Positions 14,591 through 23,760 of a DNA stretch of 38,013 nucleotides are shown in pieces. The stretch lies in the NCBI GenBank assembly GCA_004297465.1, contig SCUB01000002.1, forward strand, positions 1-38,013. Direction: 5' to 3'. This DNA is from Xanthobacteraceae bacterium. Its GTDB lineage: Bacteria; Pseudomonadota; Alphaproteobacteria; Rhizobiales; Xanthobacteraceae. The first letter of the stretch is position 1. Each line of letters opens with the position of its first letter. The notes beneath the pieces were generated by a model. That model did not search any database. It was not told the origin of the DNA and saw only the letters and a list, made by a program, of their open reading frames with translations. A program made the translations under genes and the position numbers.

Positions 14591-16462
14591 ATGGACAAGA
14601 CCGCCGTCGAGCGTGATCCGTCACGCCTGTTCGCGCCGGCGCACGTCGCCATCGAGCGGCGCGCGGACGGGACCGTCATCCTCCGCTCCCCCGATGAGTT
14701 GCATCCCTACGGGCGCTGCATCGGAGACTGGCTGGTCAAATGGGCGGCGGAAAAACCGGATGCTCCGTTCCTGATGGAACGGAGCGACGGCACGACCAAG
14801 TCGCCGTGGCGCGTCGTGACCTACAAGGAAGCGCTACAGCAGGTCGAGGCGCTGGCGACCTGGATTCTGGACCGGAACCTCGGTCCCGGACGGCCGCTGG
14901 TCATCCTCAACGACAACAGCATCAACCACGCGCTGCTTGGCTTTGCCGCGCTGCACGCGGGCGTGCCGTATTCGTCGATCTCGGCGGCCTATTCACTGGT
15001 CTCCAGGGATTTCGGCAAGCTCAAATCCATCGTCGCGCTGCTTGAGCCCGGCGCCATCTTCGTGCCGCGCCTGGCGCCATTCGCCGCCGCGCTTTCGGCC
15101 ATCGCGCCATTGCACCAGGCCACCGTGATCGTCGGGGCTAGCGAGCCGGGAGAAGCCTTGCCCGCCGGCATGGTGTCGCTCGAAGACGCGCTGGCGAAAA
15201 CCGACCGCCAGGCCGTCGCCGCGGCCTTCGCCAGAGTCACGCCGGACACCATCGCCAAGTTCCTGTTCACCTCGGGGTCCACGGGCGCGCCCAAGGGGGT
15301 CATCAACACGCAGCGGATGCTGTGCGCCAGCCAGATGGCGCGCACCCAGGTGTGGCCGTTCCTGACCCGGCAAGCGCCGGTCGTGCTCGATTGGCTGCCG
15401 TGGAGCCATACCTTTGGCGGCAACCACAACCTCAACATGATCCTGTGGAACGGCGGCACGCTGGCGATCGACGCCGGCAAGCCGGCGCCCGGACTGTTCC
15501 AGACCACGCTCGACAACATCAAGTCGATCGAGGCCAATATCTGCTTCAACGTGCCGCGCGGCTACGACATGCTGGTGGCCGCCCTGCACAAGGACCAGGA
15601 GCTGCGCGAGCGGTTCTTCGGCAATCTGCAGATCATCTTCTATGCCGCCGCGGCGCTGCCGCAGAATCTGTGGAACGATCTGATCGCGCTCTCGACCGCA
15701 ACGATCGGCAGGCAGGTGCCGCTGGTGTCGTCATGGGGCTCGACCGAAACCGCGCCGCTCGCCTCCGATTGCTACTGGCAGGCCGAGAAGAGCGGCGTGA
15801 TCGGCCTGCCGGTGCCCGGCGTCGAACTCAAGCTGGTGCCGGCCAACGCCAAGCTGGAAATCCGCGTCCGCGGCCCCAACGTCACGCCGGGCTATTGGAA
15901 ACAGGCCGAGATGACGCGGAAGGCCTTCGATCCGGAAGGCTTCTACACCATGGGCGACGCGGTGAAGTTCCTCGATCCGGATCAGCCGGACAAGGGGCTC
16001 GTGTTCGACGGCCGCGTCGCCGAGGATTTCAAGCTGATGTCCGGCACCTGGGTCAGCGCCGGCGCGGTGCGCGTCAGGGCCATCGAGGCGATGGCGCCGG
16101 TGGCGCAGGACATCGTGCTGACCGGCCACGACCGCGAGGAACTCGGCTTCCTGATCTTCCCCAACGTCGCGGCCTGCCGCCAGATCGCGCAACTGCCGGA
16201 CAGCGCGGCGCTTGCCGATATCATCGCCCATCCCGAGGTGCGCGCCACCGTGCAGAAGGGCTTGCGCGCGCTCAAGGCGCAAGGGGGAGGCTCATCGACC
16301 TTCGCCACGCGGGCGATCCTGATGGCGGAGCCGCCATCGATCGACGCCGGCGAGATCACCGACAAGGGCTACACCAACCAGCTCGCGGTGCGCTCGCGCC
16401 GCACCGCGCTAATCGAGGCGATCGGTGCGGAGGTGGCCGGCCCCGATATCGTGACGTTGTGA
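14591..16462 (+). CDS. fcs: Feruloyl-CoA synthase family acyl-CoA ligase
   Basis: 623 residues of the ANL adenylating superfamily. The phosphate loop FTSGSTGAPKGV (226-237) continues into INTQRML, a hallmark of the feruloyl-CoA synthase branch; the next core motif LPWSHTFGGNHN is also characteristic. The C-terminal AMP-binding and thioester core has SSWGSTETAPLA and GLVFDGRVAEDFKL. It converts an aryl-propenoic or aryl carboxylic acid, ATP and CoA to the CoA thioester. It starts at the ATG at 14591, preceded by GAGG, 8 bases after the receptor gene. No enoyl-CoA hydratase/aldolase gene follows, so the downstream fate of the thioester is unclear; phenylpropanoids are probable but not proven substrates. 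Confidence 0.88.
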   Translation: MDKTAVERDPSRLFAPAHVAIERRADGTVILRSPDELHPYGRCIGDWLVKWAAEKPDAPFLMERSDGTTKSPWRVVTYKEALQQVEALATWILDRNLGPGRPLVILNDNSINHALLGFAALHAGVPYSSISAAYSLVSRDFGKLKSIVALLEPGAIFVPRLAPFAAALSAIAPLHQATVIVGASEPGEALPAGMVSLEDALAKTDRQAVAAAFARVTPDTIAKFLFTSGSTGAPKGVINTQRMLCASQMARTQVWPFLTRQAPVVLDWLPWSHTFGGNHNLNMILWNGGTLAIDAGKPAPGLFQTTLDNIKSIEANICFNVPRGYDMLVAALHKDQELRERFFGNLQIIFYAAAALPQNLWNDLIALSTATIGRQVPLVSSWGSTETAPLASDCYWQAEKSGVIGLPVPGVELKLVPANAKLEIRVRGPNVTPGYWKQAEMTRKAFDPEGFYTMGDAVKFLDPDQPDKGLVFDGRVAEDFKLMSGTWVSAGAVRVRAIEAMAPVAQDIVLTGHDREELGFLIFPNVAACRQIAQLPDSAALADIIAHPEVRATVQKGLRALKAQGGGSSTFATRAILMAEPPSIDAGEITDKGYTNQLAVRSRRTALIEAIGAEVAGPDIVTL

Positions 16463-16513
16463 AGGCGGGCGGGGGCGGGGGGTCGACAGGAACAGTGGAC
16501 ACAAGCCTTGCGC

Positions 16514-16535
16514 CGCCGCGCATCGCCGCGCGGCG
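16514..16535. repeat. GC-rich hairpin between fcs and the thioesterase gene
   Basis: CGCCGCGC and GCGCGGCG are perfect 8-base arms around ATCGCC. There is no T-run, so it is more likely an mRNA-stability or pause structure than an intrinsic terminator. The 141-base gap holds nothing else that I recognise. Confidence 0.35.
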
Positions 16536-16603
16536 TGGGCTACACTGCGCTTTCCACCGCGAGGAGGCCTTGCCGGTGACGTCACGCTAAAGAGGACAAC
16601 CGA

Positions 16604-17020
16604 ATGATCGTCGCAAAGCGGGTTATCAAGGTTGAATGGGGCGATTGCGATCCGGCGGGCATTGTCTACAACCCGCGTTATTTCGACTGGTTTGATTCCA
16701 GCACGGCGAATCTGTTCGCCGTCCTCGGCGTTCCCAAGCGCCAGATGCTTACCGAGTACGCCTCGGCCGGCATCCCGCTGGTCGAGACGCGCGCCACCTT
16801 CATGCGTCCATCGAAATGGGGCGACGAGATCGTCATCAACACGCGTTTCATCGAGATCCGCAAGTCGAGCTTCAAGGTCGCCCATCGTCTCTACAACAAC
16901 AACGAGCTTGCCGTGGAAGGCTTCGAGACGCGGGTGTGGGTCGAACTGGATCCGTTTCAGGGCAAGCTGCGGTCACGGCCCATTCCCGACGACATCGTCA
17001 AGAAGATGCAGTTGGAATAA
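16604..17020 (+). CDS. 4-hydroxybenzoyl-CoA thioesterase family protein
   Basis: 138 residues forming a single hotdog domain. Residues 11-30 read EWGDCDPAGIVYNPRYFDWF, the diagnostic active-site segment of the Pseudomonas 4-hydroxybenzoyl-CoA thioesterase type, with Asp16 the probable catalytic acid. It hydrolyses an aroyl-CoA (4-hydroxybenzoyl-, vanilloyl- or similar) to the free acid. Placed behind the CoA ligase, it fits release of a benzoic acid after side-chain shortening, or rescue of trapped CoA. It ends 19 bases before the convergent MarR gene. The ATG follows an AGAGGA ribosome site. Confidence 0.9.
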   Translation: MIVAKRVIKVEWGDCDPAGIVYNPRYFDWFDSSTANLFAVLGVPKRQMLTEYASAGIPLVETRATFMRPSKWGDEIVINTRFIEIRKSSFKVAHRLYNNNELAVEGFETRVWVELDPFQGKLRSRPIPDDIVKKMQLE

Positions 17021-17039
17021 AGCGGCCCATACGAGCCAC

Positions 17040-17582
17040 CTAATCCTCATCCGGCGCTTTTGGCTCGCCCAGCTTGATGAGTTCCGGCAGGAGAGTTTGC
17101 AGTTGTTGTTGCCCGGCTTCACCGATCAGTGTCCTGATGCGGCCTTCATGCTGGTCGGCGATGCGCGTCAGCCTGCCGAGCAGCTTCCTGCCCCCCGGTG
17201 TGAGGAACAGCGCGTTGGCGCGGCCATCGGTGGGAACGGCGCGCCGCTCGACCAGGCCGCGTTTTTCGAGCCGGTTGAACAGCCCGACGAAATTCGTTCG
17301 CTTGATGCCGAGCGCGCCGGCGACGTCGCCATGCGAGACCCCCGGATTGTTGTCGAGCACCATCAGCACGGAATATTCGGCCAGCCGGACGTCGCCGAAG
17401 GCGGCGATCAGGTCATTGAAGACCACGAGCTGGGCGCGTCGCAGCAAATAACCGGTGTGGTGGCCGAGCGCACCGAGATCGAGCGGCGGGCGCTTCTCGC
17501 CGGCCGTGCGGCCGGCATCCATATCCGGCGCGGCTTTCGCGCGCGGGGCGGGAGAATCAGTTTTGCGTTGCCTCGTGGCCAT
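17040..17582 (-). CDS. MarR-family transcriptional regulator (CouR/BadR-like)
   Basis: 180 residues. A charged, probably flexible N-terminal extension of about 35 residues precedes LGALGHHTGYLLRRAQ, the dimerisation helix. The winged helix has VSHGDVAGALGIKRTNF (recognition helix) and the wing RRAVPTDGRANALFLT containing the conserved DxR of MarR proteins. The ATG at 17582 has a weak ribosome site; the frame stays open to 17753 but that stretch is repetitive high-GC sequence. It is transcribed toward the thioesterase gene and away from livH. By analogy with CouR, a repressor released by an aroyl-CoA made by the adjacent ligase is likely; its ligand is not shown by sequence. Confidence 0.9.
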   Translation of the reverse strand: MATRQRKTDSPAPRAKAAPDMDAGRTAGEKRPPLDLGALGHHTGYLLRRAQLVVFNDLIAAFGDVRLAEYSVLMVLDNNPGVSHGDVAGALGIKRTNFVGLFNRLEKRGLVERRAVPTDGRANALFLTPGGRKLLGRLTRIADQHEGRIRTLIGEAGQQQLQTLLPELIKLGEPKAPDED

Positions 17583-17764
17583 GGATCGGGTGTCAGCCGT
17601 GCTGGAATGAAGATCGTAACCGGCAATAACTACCGTAATTCGGGTTCGGATGTCATCACTCCTGCGCATCCCCGGCCGCCGCTGGCGGCCGTCGGGTCCG
17701 GCACGGGCAGCGGGCGGCCGCTCGGAGCGGCATGCCACGCCAGCGCAGGACATGGATCCGCATC

Positions 17765-18802
17765 ATGAGTTCCAGCATCGCCCTACTTCTGGTCCAGGAC
17801 GGCATCATCAACGGCGCCATCTATGCCCTCTTGGCGGTGGCGCTGGTGCTGGTGTTCGCCGTGACCCGGGTGATTTTCATTCCGCAGGGCGAGTTCGTGA
17901 CCTTCGGCGCGCTGACGCTGACCGCGCTGGAAGCCGGCCGCTTCCCCGCCAGCGTCTGGCTGCTCTTGTGCCTGGGTGTCACCGCCTTCGTTCTCGACCT
18001 GGCCCGCGGCCGGACCAAGCGCGCGCTCATTCCGATCGCCCGGCGATTTGCCTGGGACATCGCGGCGCCGCTCGCGCTTCTTGTGCTGGCTCTGGTGCTG
18101 GCGCCGATGAAGCTTGGGCTTGCCTTCAACATCGCAATGACGCTGGCGCTGGTGGTGCCGATGGGGCCGCTGATCTACCGCATCGCCTTCGAGGCGCTGG
18201 CCGAGGCCTCGGTGCTGACGCTGCTGATCACCGCGGTCGGCGTCCACCTGGCCATGACCGGCCTCGGCCTGGCCTTCTTCGGCCCGGAGGGCTTCCGCGC
18301 CGGTTCGTTCACGTCTCTTTCGTTCGCGCTCGGGCCGCTGTTCGTCACCGGACAGAGCCTCCTGGTGCTGGCGGTCGCCGCCATCCTGATGCTGGCGCTC
18401 AGTATCTTTTTCGGCCGCAGCCTCATCGGCAAGGCGCTGATCGCCTCGGCGGTCAGCCGCCGCGGGGCGCGGCTGGTCGGCATTCCCGAGGCGCTGTCGG
18501 GCAAGGTCGCCTTTCTGATGGCGGCGCTGATCGGCACGTTGTCCGGCCTCCTGATCGCGCCGATGGTGACGATCGCCTACGACACCGGCTTCCTCATCGG
18601 CCTGAAGGGCTTTGTCGCCGCCATCCTCGCTGGCCTCGCCAGCTATCCGTTTTCGGTGCTCGCCGCCATCTTCGTCGGCATCCTGGAATCGTTCGCGGCG
18701 TTCTATTCCAGCGAATTCAAGGATGTCGTGGTGTTCATGGTCATCATCCCGTTCCTGTTGTGGCGCTCGCTTTCCGGCACCCATGTCGAGGAAGAGGAAT
18801 GA
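17765..18802 (+). CDS. livH: Branched-chain-type ABC permease LivH (aromatic acid importer)
   Basis: 345 residues, longer than typical LivH (about 290) because of extra hydrophobic sequence between residues 65 and 120. It begins near a helix GIINGAIYALLAVALVLVFA and has the family motif RVIFIPQGEF (the counterpart of GIINLAHG in most LivH proteins). About eight or nine membrane helices are apparent. A late KGFVAAILAGLASYP segment is the usual coupling region. The end overlaps the LivM-LivG start (ATGA). With the receptor at 13440 and the ATPases downstream it forms one importer, whose substrate is probably an aromatic acid. Confidence 0.88.
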   Translation: MSSSIALLLVQDGIINGAIYALLAVALVLVFAVTRVIFIPQGEFVTFGALTLTALEAGRFPASVWLLLCLGVTAFVLDLARGRTKRALIPIARRFAWDIAAPLALLVLALVLAPMKLGLAFNIAMTLALVVPMGPLIYRIAFEALAEASVLTLLITAVGVHLAMTGLGLAFFGPEGFRAGSFTSLSFALGPLFVTGQSLLVLAVAAILMLALSIFFGRSLIGKALIASAVSRRGARLVGIPEALSGKVAFLMAALIGTLSGLLIAPMVTIAYDTGFLIGLKGFVAAILAGLASYPFSVLAAIFVGILESFAAFYSSEFKDVVVFMVIIPFLLWRSLSGTHVEEEE

Positions 18803-20607
18803 GCGCGATGTCGAGGCGCAGCGCCGCTCTGGCTCTCATCGTGCTGATCGCCGTCGTTCCGGTGCTGCCGGGCGTTCCGGCGTTCTGGATCTCGCTCGCC
18901 AACTACATCGGGCTTGCCGCGCTGGTGGCGCTCGGCCTGGTGCTGCTGACCGGGGTTGGCGGCATGACGTCGTTCGGCCAGGCCGCGTTCGTCGGTTTCG
19001 GCGCCTACACCACGGCGGTGCTGACCACGGCGCTGGCGTGGTCGCCGTGGCTGGCTCTGCCGGTCGCGCTCCTCGTCACCGCGCTCGCCGCGCTCATCAT
19101 CGGCCTCGTGACATTGCGGCTCTCCGGCCATTACCTGCCGCTCGGCACCATCGCCTGGGGCATCGCGATCTATTACGTGTTCGGCAACATGAAGACGCTC
19201 GGCGGCTATGACGGCATCCCCGGCATTCCCGCGCTGAGCATCGGACCGTGGTCGCTGCTCGACCAGCGCGTTAGCTATTACCTGATCTGGCTGATCGTGC
19301 TCGGCGCCATGGTGCTGACCGCCAACCTTCTGGATTCGCGCATCGGCCGCGCCATCCGCGCGTTGCGCAGTGGCGCGCAGGCCGCCGAATCATTCGGCGT
19401 CGACACCGCGCGGACAAAATTGATCGCCTTCGTCTACGCGGCTGTGCTGGCAGGTCTCTCCGGCTGGCTCTACGCCCATGTCCAGCGCGCCGTCAGCCCG
19501 TCGAGCTTCGGCCTCAACGCCGGCATCGAATATCTCTTGATGGCGGTGACGGGAGGCGTCGGCAATCTGATCGGCGCGGTGATCGGCGCCGCCGTCGTCA
19601 CCATCCTCAAGGACCAGCTGCAGAACCTGCTGCCGCTGCTGTTTCGCGGCACCGGCAATTACGAGACCATCGTGTTCGGCATCCTGCTGGTGGCCCTGCT
19701 GCAGATCGCGCGCGGCGGCATCTGGAGCCTGATCGAGCCGTATCTGCCGGCGAGAGCCCGGCCTGCGCCGGATGTTCTGGCGTCCGCGACTGCGACGGAG
19801 GCCGCTTCTGTCCCGCTTGCGCCGGTGGCGGCGGGTTCGCGGCAGGATACGGCCCCGCTGCTGTCGGCCGATGTCATCCGCAAGGTGTTCGGCGGCCTTG
19901 TCGCCGTCAACGACGTCAGCTTCGATGTCCGTCCGGGCGAGATCGTCGGCCTGATCGGACCCAACGGCGCCGGCAAGAGCACGACCTTCAACCTCCTGAC
20001 CGGCGTCACCCATCTGACCGCGGGCGGCGTCCGGTTCGCCGGCGAGGGCGTCGAGGGGCTGCCGTCGCGGGCGGTGGCGAGGCGCGGCATCGCGCGGACG
20101 TTCCAGCACGTCAAGCTGATCCCCGACATGTCGGTGCTCGACAATGTCGTGCTGGGTTCGCACATCCACGGCAAGGCCGGAGTAGTGTCGGCGATGCTGC
20201 GGCTCGACCGCGCCGAGGAGGCGCGGCTGCTTGGCGACGCGCGCGAGCAGCTTAAGCGCGTCGGCATGGCCGATGCCGCCGACAAGCCCGCGGGCTCGCT
20301 GGCGCTCGGCCAGTCGCGCGTCGTCGAGATCGCGCGCGCGCTGTGCCTGCGGCCGCGTCTGCTGATGCTCGACGAACCGGCGGCCGGCCTGCGCCATCTG
20401 GAAAAGCAGAACCTCGCCGAACTGCTGCGCCGCCTCAAGGCCGGGGGCATCAGCATCCTTCTGGTCGAGCATGACATGGACTTCGTCATGGGCCTGACCG
20501 ACCACATCGTGGTGCTCGATTTCGGCACCAAGATCGCCGAAGGCTCGCCCGCCGAGATCCAGGTCGATCCGGCGGTGCTGGAAGCCTATCTGGGAGGCAT
20601 CGAATGA
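18799..20607 (+). CDS. livM-livG: Fused ABC permease-ATPase (LivM-LivG)
   Basis: 602 residues. Residues 1-315 are a LivM permease with [20 protein letters not shown] near 50 and about nine helices. A linker rich in Ala and Pro (about 315-355) joins a LivG ATPase with Walker A GPNGAGKS (387-394), a Q-loop [11 protein letters not shown] and Walker [12 protein letters not shown]. The signature motif is degenerate (LALGQ where most LivG have LPYGQ or LSGGQ). The ATG at 18799 overlaps the livH stop; the reading frame is open upstream to 17650, but that portion is an out-of-frame shadow of livH. Fusion fixes the permease:ATPase stoichiometry and occurs in several alphaproteobacterial importers. Confidence 0.93.
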   Translation: MSAMSRRSAALALIVLIAVVPVLPGVPAFWISLANYIGLAALVALGLVLLTGVGGMTSFGQAAFVGFGAYTTAVLTTALAWSPWLALPVALLVTALAALIIGLVTLRLSGHYLPLGTIAWGIAIYYVFGNMKTLGGYDGIPGIPALSIGPWSLLDQRVSYYLIWLIVLGAMVLTANLLDSRIGRAIRALRSGAQAAESFGVDTARTKLIAFVYAAVLAGLSGWLYAHVQRAVSPSSFGLNAGIEYLLMAVTGGVGNLIGAVIGAAVVTILKDQLQNLLPLLFRGTGNYETIVFGILLVALLQIARGGIWSLIEPYLPARARPAPDVLASATATEAASVPLAPVAAGSRQDTAPLLSADVIRKVFGGLVAVNDVSFDVRPGEIVGLIGPNGAGKSTTFNLLTGVTHLTAGGVRFAGEGVEGLPSRAVARRGIARTFQHVKLIPDMSVLDNVVLGSHIHGKAGVVSAMLRLDRAEEARLLGDAREQLKRVGMADAADKPAGSLALGQSRVVEIARALCLRPRLLMLDEPAAGLRHLEKQNLAELLRRLKAGGISILLVEHDMDFVMGLTDHIVVLDFGTKIAEGSPAEIQVDPAVLEAYLGGIE

Positions 20608-21326
20608 CGACGCCCATCCTGACCGCCGAGGATGTCTCGGTCGCCTACGGCAAGGTCGAGGCGGTGCGCGGAGTTTCGCTCGCGATCCCGCAAGGACAGA
20701 TCGTGACGCTGATCGGCGCCAACGGCGCCGGCAAGACCTCGCTGCTCAACGCGCTGATGGGCCTGTTGCCGTCGGCGGGACGGGTGTCGTTCCGCGACGA
20801 GGCCATGGCATCGGTCGTGGCCGAGGAGCGCGTGGCGCGCGGCCTTTCGCTGGTATCGGAACGGCGCGACCTGTTTGCGACCATGACGGTCGAGGACAAT
20901 CTCGAACTGGGCGGGTTCCGCACCGCGGCCTCCGCGCGTGCCGCGGCCATGGAGGATGTGTTCGCCCGCTTTCCGCGCCTCAGGGAGCGCCGCAGGCAGG
21001 TGGCCGGAACGCTGTCCGGCGGCGAGCGGCAGATGCTGGCCATGGGCCGCGCGCTGGTCGGGCGGCCGCGGCTCCTGATGCTGGACGAGCCCTCGCTCGG
21101 CCTGGCGCCGCGCATCGTGCGCGACATCTTCCACATCATCAAGGCGCTGATGCAGACCGGGGTTTCGATCCTGCTTGTCGAGCAGAACGCGCGCGCGGCG
21201 ATGCAGATCGCCGATTACGCCTATGTCATGGAGCTCGGCGAGATCACCGTCCACGGCCCCGCAGCCGAGCTCGCGCGCGATCCCAAGATCATCGAAAGTT
21301 ATCTCGGCCTCGGCCACCACCGATAG
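20604..21326 (+). CDS. livF: ABC transporter ATPase LivF
   Basis: 240 residues, the usual LivF length. Walker A GANGAGKTS, signature LSGGERQML and Walker B LLMLDEPSLGLAP are intact, and the SERRDLFATMTVEDNL segment is characteristic of LivF. It overlaps the stop of the fused livM-livG gene by 4 bases and precedes the acyl-CoA dehydrogenase by 9 bases, so transport and catabolic genes are in one transcript. It forms the second ATPase subunit with the LivG half of the fusion. Confidence 0.94.
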   Translation: MTTPILTAEDVSVAYGKVEAVRGVSLAIPQGQIVTLIGANGAGKTSLLNALMGLLPSAGRVSFRDEAMASVVAEERVARGLSLVSERRDLFATMTVEDNLELGGFRTAASARAAAMEDVFARFPRLRERRRQVAGTLSGGERQMLAMGRALVGRPRLLMLDEPSLGLAPRIVRDIFHIIKALMQTGVSILLVEQNARAAMQIADYAYVMELGEITVHGPAAELARDPKIIESYLGLGHHR

Positions 21327-21335
21327 GACAAGGTC

Positions 21336-23117
21336 ATGAGCTATGTCGCTCCCGTCGCCCGCATGCTGTTCGATCTCGAACACATTGCCGGGCTTCCCGG
21401 TCCCGGCGCCGCAGGTGCCGACGGCCTCGATTACGACAGCCTCAGGCAGGTGCTCGAGGAGGCCGGCCGCTTCGCCGCCTCGGAACTGGCTCCGATCAAT
21501 GTCATCGGCGACAGGGAAGGGGCGCGGTTCGAGAACGGCGTGGTGCGGCTACCCAAGGAGTTCCGCGCCGCCTACCGCGCCTGGGCCGAGGCCGGCTGGA
21601 ATTCGGTCGATGCGCCGGTGGCGGAGGGCGGCATGGGGCTGCCGTTCCGCATCGCCACCGCCGTGATGGAGATGTGGGCCAGCGCCTGCATGAGCTTTGC
21701 CATGGGGCCGGTGCTGAGCCAGGGCGCCGTCGACGTGCTGCTGCTGCATGCCAGCGCCGATTTGAAGCGGCGCTATCTGCCGAAACTCATCAGCGGCGAG
21801 TGGATGGCGACGATGAACCTGACCGAGCCGCAGGCCGGTTCCGATCTCGGCGCGCTGCGCACCCGGGCCGAGCGCGCCGGCGACGGCACCTATCGCATCA
21901 GGGGCCAGAAGATTTTCATCAGCTTCGGCGAGCATGATCTCACCGACAACATCATCCATCTGGTGCTGGCCAGGCTTCCCGATGCGCCGCCGGGCACCAG
22001 GGGCATCTCGCTATTCCTGGTGCCGAAGATCCACGTCCGCGACGACGGCGCGCCGGGCGCGCACAACGATGTGCGCTGCGCCGGCATCGAGCATAAGACC
22101 GGCATCCACGCCAGCCCGACCTGCACCATGGTGTATGGCGATGGCGGCGGGGCGGTCGGCTATCTGATCGGCGAGGAACATAAAGGTCTCGCCTGCATGT
22201 TCACGATGATGAACAAGGCGCGGCTCTACACCGGGTTGCAGGGTGTCTGTCTGGCCGAGCGCGCGTTGCAGCAGGCCACCGCGTTCGCGTTCGAGCGGCG
22301 CCAGGGCCGGCCGGCCGGCGAAAAAGAGAGCGTGGCGCAGGCGCCGATCATCACGCACCCCGACGTGCGGCGCAATCTCATGACCATGCGCGCGCTCACC
22401 GCAGCCGCGCGCGGCGTCGCCTACTACACCGCGGGCGTGATCGATGCGGCGCTGCACGGCGGCGACGCGGCCAGCCGCGCCGCCAGCGACGAGCGCGCCG
22501 GCCTGCTGACGCCGATCGTCAAGGCGTTCTGCACCGAAGCCGGCGTCGAGGTCACCTCTCTCAACGTTCAGATCCATGGCGGCATGGGCTATGTCGAGGA
22601 GACCGGCGCCATCCAGCACTGGCGCGATTCCCGCATCGCGCCGATCTACGAAGGCACCAACGGCATCCAGGCCATCGATCTGGTCACGCGCAAGATCACG
22701 CGTGGCGGCGGCCGCGAACTATCGCGGATGCTGGCCGAGTGGCGGGTGCTGGGGGTGGACCTCGCGGCGCAGGACATCATGCCGGCAAGGAGCGCCGGGC
22801 AGCTTGGCGCCGTGCTCGACATGCTCGACCGCGCGACCGCGGAGGTGACGCGAACGGACCGCGCGCCCGACGACATCCTCGCCGTCGCCACGCCCTATCT
22901 GCGGCTGTTCTCGCTGGCGGCGGGGGCTGCGACGCTGGCGCAAGGAGCGCTGGCGGCAGCAGGGCTGCCGCCGACCGATCCGTCGTGGCAACTGGGACGG
23001 CGCGTCATCGAGGATGCGCGGTTCTACTACGACAACATCCTGCCGATGGCGGGGGCGCATTTCGCCAGCATCGAGGCTGGCTCCGCCTCGGTCTGCCTGC
23101 CGGAAAGCTTCCAGTAG
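21336..23117 (+). CDS. Acyl-CoA dehydrogenase, long DmdC-like type
   Basis: 593 residues, longer than the classical 380-400 because of an N-terminal extension (MSYVAPVARMLFDLEHIAGL) and an additional C-terminal alpha-helical domain (about 465-593), as in the DmdC/3-methylmercaptopropionyl-CoA dehydrogenase branch. FAD and substrate motifs are visible: MNLTEPQAGSDLGALRT (about 160), an IRGQKIFIS strand, IHGGMGYVEE and IYEGTNGIQAIDLV near 440. It introduces a 2,3-double bond in an acyl-CoA. In this cluster a dihydro-phenylpropanoyl-CoA (such as dihydroferuloyl- or dihydrocoumaroyl-CoA) is a sensible substrate, which would widen the range of acids handled by the ligase. A short-chain aliphatic substrate cannot be excluded. 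Confidence 0.9.
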   Translation: MSYVAPVARMLFDLEHIAGLPGPGAAGADGLDYDSLRQVLEEAGRFAASELAPINVIGDREGARFENGVVRLPKEFRAAYRAWAEAGWNSVDAPVAEGGMGLPFRIATAVMEMWASACMSFAMGPVLSQGAVDVLLLHASADLKRRYLPKLISGEWMATMNLTEPQAGSDLGALRTRAERAGDGTYRIRGQKIFISFGEHDLTDNIIHLVLARLPDAPPGTRGISLFLVPKIHVRDDGAPGAHNDVRCAGIEHKTGIHASPTCTMVYGDGGGAVGYLIGEEHKGLACMFTMMNKARLYTGLQGVCLAERALQQATAFAFERRQGRPAGEKESVAQAPIITHPDVRRNLMTMRALTAAARGVAYYTAGVIDAALHGGDAASRAASDERAGLLTPIVKAFCTEAGVEVTSLNVQIHGGMGYVEETGAIQHWRDSRIAPIYEGTNGIQAIDLVTRKITRGGGRELSRMLAEWRVLGVDLAAQDIMPARSAGQLGAVLDMLDRATAEVTRTDRAPDDILAVATPYLRLFSLAAGAATLAQGALAAAGLPPTDPSWQLGRRVIEDARFYYDNILPMAGAHFASIEAGSASVCLPESFQ

Positions 23118-23146
23118 GCCGGGTCGCGGGGACCGGTCCGCCGCTC

Positions 23147-23713
23147 TCAGCCGAGCATGTTCGGCGCCATCGAGATGATCCTGGCGAACATTTCGCGGAA
23201 ATGGTGCCGCGTGTCGGGGTCGATCAGCGGATCCTTGTTGTCGTGGAAGGCCGCGTTGATGGTCTTCCAGTCCTCGCTGGTGAGCACGCGCCGGGCGATC
23301 GGAATGAGCTCTTCCTCTTCCATGTGGATGTGCTTGAAGGCGCGCTGGGCATACAGCGTGACGATCTGATGGAACTCGTCGAACGCCGAAGCGCCGTATT
23401 TCTCGTACTTGTCCAGCGCCGCCTCGATGGTTTTGACGCCGATCCGTTCATCGGCATGATCGCGTTCGAGCCTGGCGATGAGGGTGTCGGCGTCGTGGGT
23501 GCGGGCGCGGACGGCCTTGAACAGATAGGCCTCTTCCTTGGGATGATGCAGCTGGTGGGGAAATTCCTGGATGTACTGGAAGATCGCCCGGAACAGGGGG
23601 AAGTCGGGCTGCAGCTTGCCTTGCGTGATTTCCTGCAGATAGAAATTCAGCCCGTGGATAACCGCGGCGACGGCACGGTGTTCTTCCTTGATGATCGAAA
23701 TTCCGATTTGCAT
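23147..23713 (-). CDS. Hemerythrin-domain (HHE) protein
   Basis: 188 residues, all alpha. Diiron-type His/Glu motifs occur in order: EEHRAVAAVIHGL (10-22), HQLHHPKEE (about 53-61), ERDHADE (about 83-89) and HIHMEEEELIP (about 132-142). It has a good ribosome site (GGAGGCC, 9 bases before the ATG). It is convergent with the acyl-CoA dehydrogenase and precedes the minus-strand livF gene by 47 bases going in the opposite order, so it is the last gene of that strand. Hemerythrin-like proteins bind O2, NO or store iron; which applies here is not visible. Confidence 0.88.
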   Translation of the reverse strand: MQIGISIIKEEHRAVAAVIHGLNFYLQEITQGKLQPDFPLFRAIFQYIQEFPHQLHHPKEEAYLFKAVRARTHDADTLIARLERDHADERIGVKTIEAALDKYEKYGASAFDEFHQIVTLYAQRAFKHIHMEEEELIPIARRVLTSEDWKTINAAFHDNKDPLIDPDTRHHFREMFARIISMAPNMLG

Positions 23714-23760
23714 TTTCCGGCCTCCAGACGACCGTTATGGGGGAAGGCGCCGGACGGGCG

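Noticed and set aside
17616-17630. GTAACCGGCAATAAC in the MarR-livH gap as a second copy of the 13331 palindrome
   Set aside because: Only 9 of 15 positions match and the dyad is poor; not strong enough to call a site.
17650-18798. Apparent N-terminal extension that would make the LivM-LivG fusion 985 residues long
   Set aside because: It overlaps livH in another frame, is Arg-rich and unconserved in character; the ATGA overlap at 18799 marks the true start.
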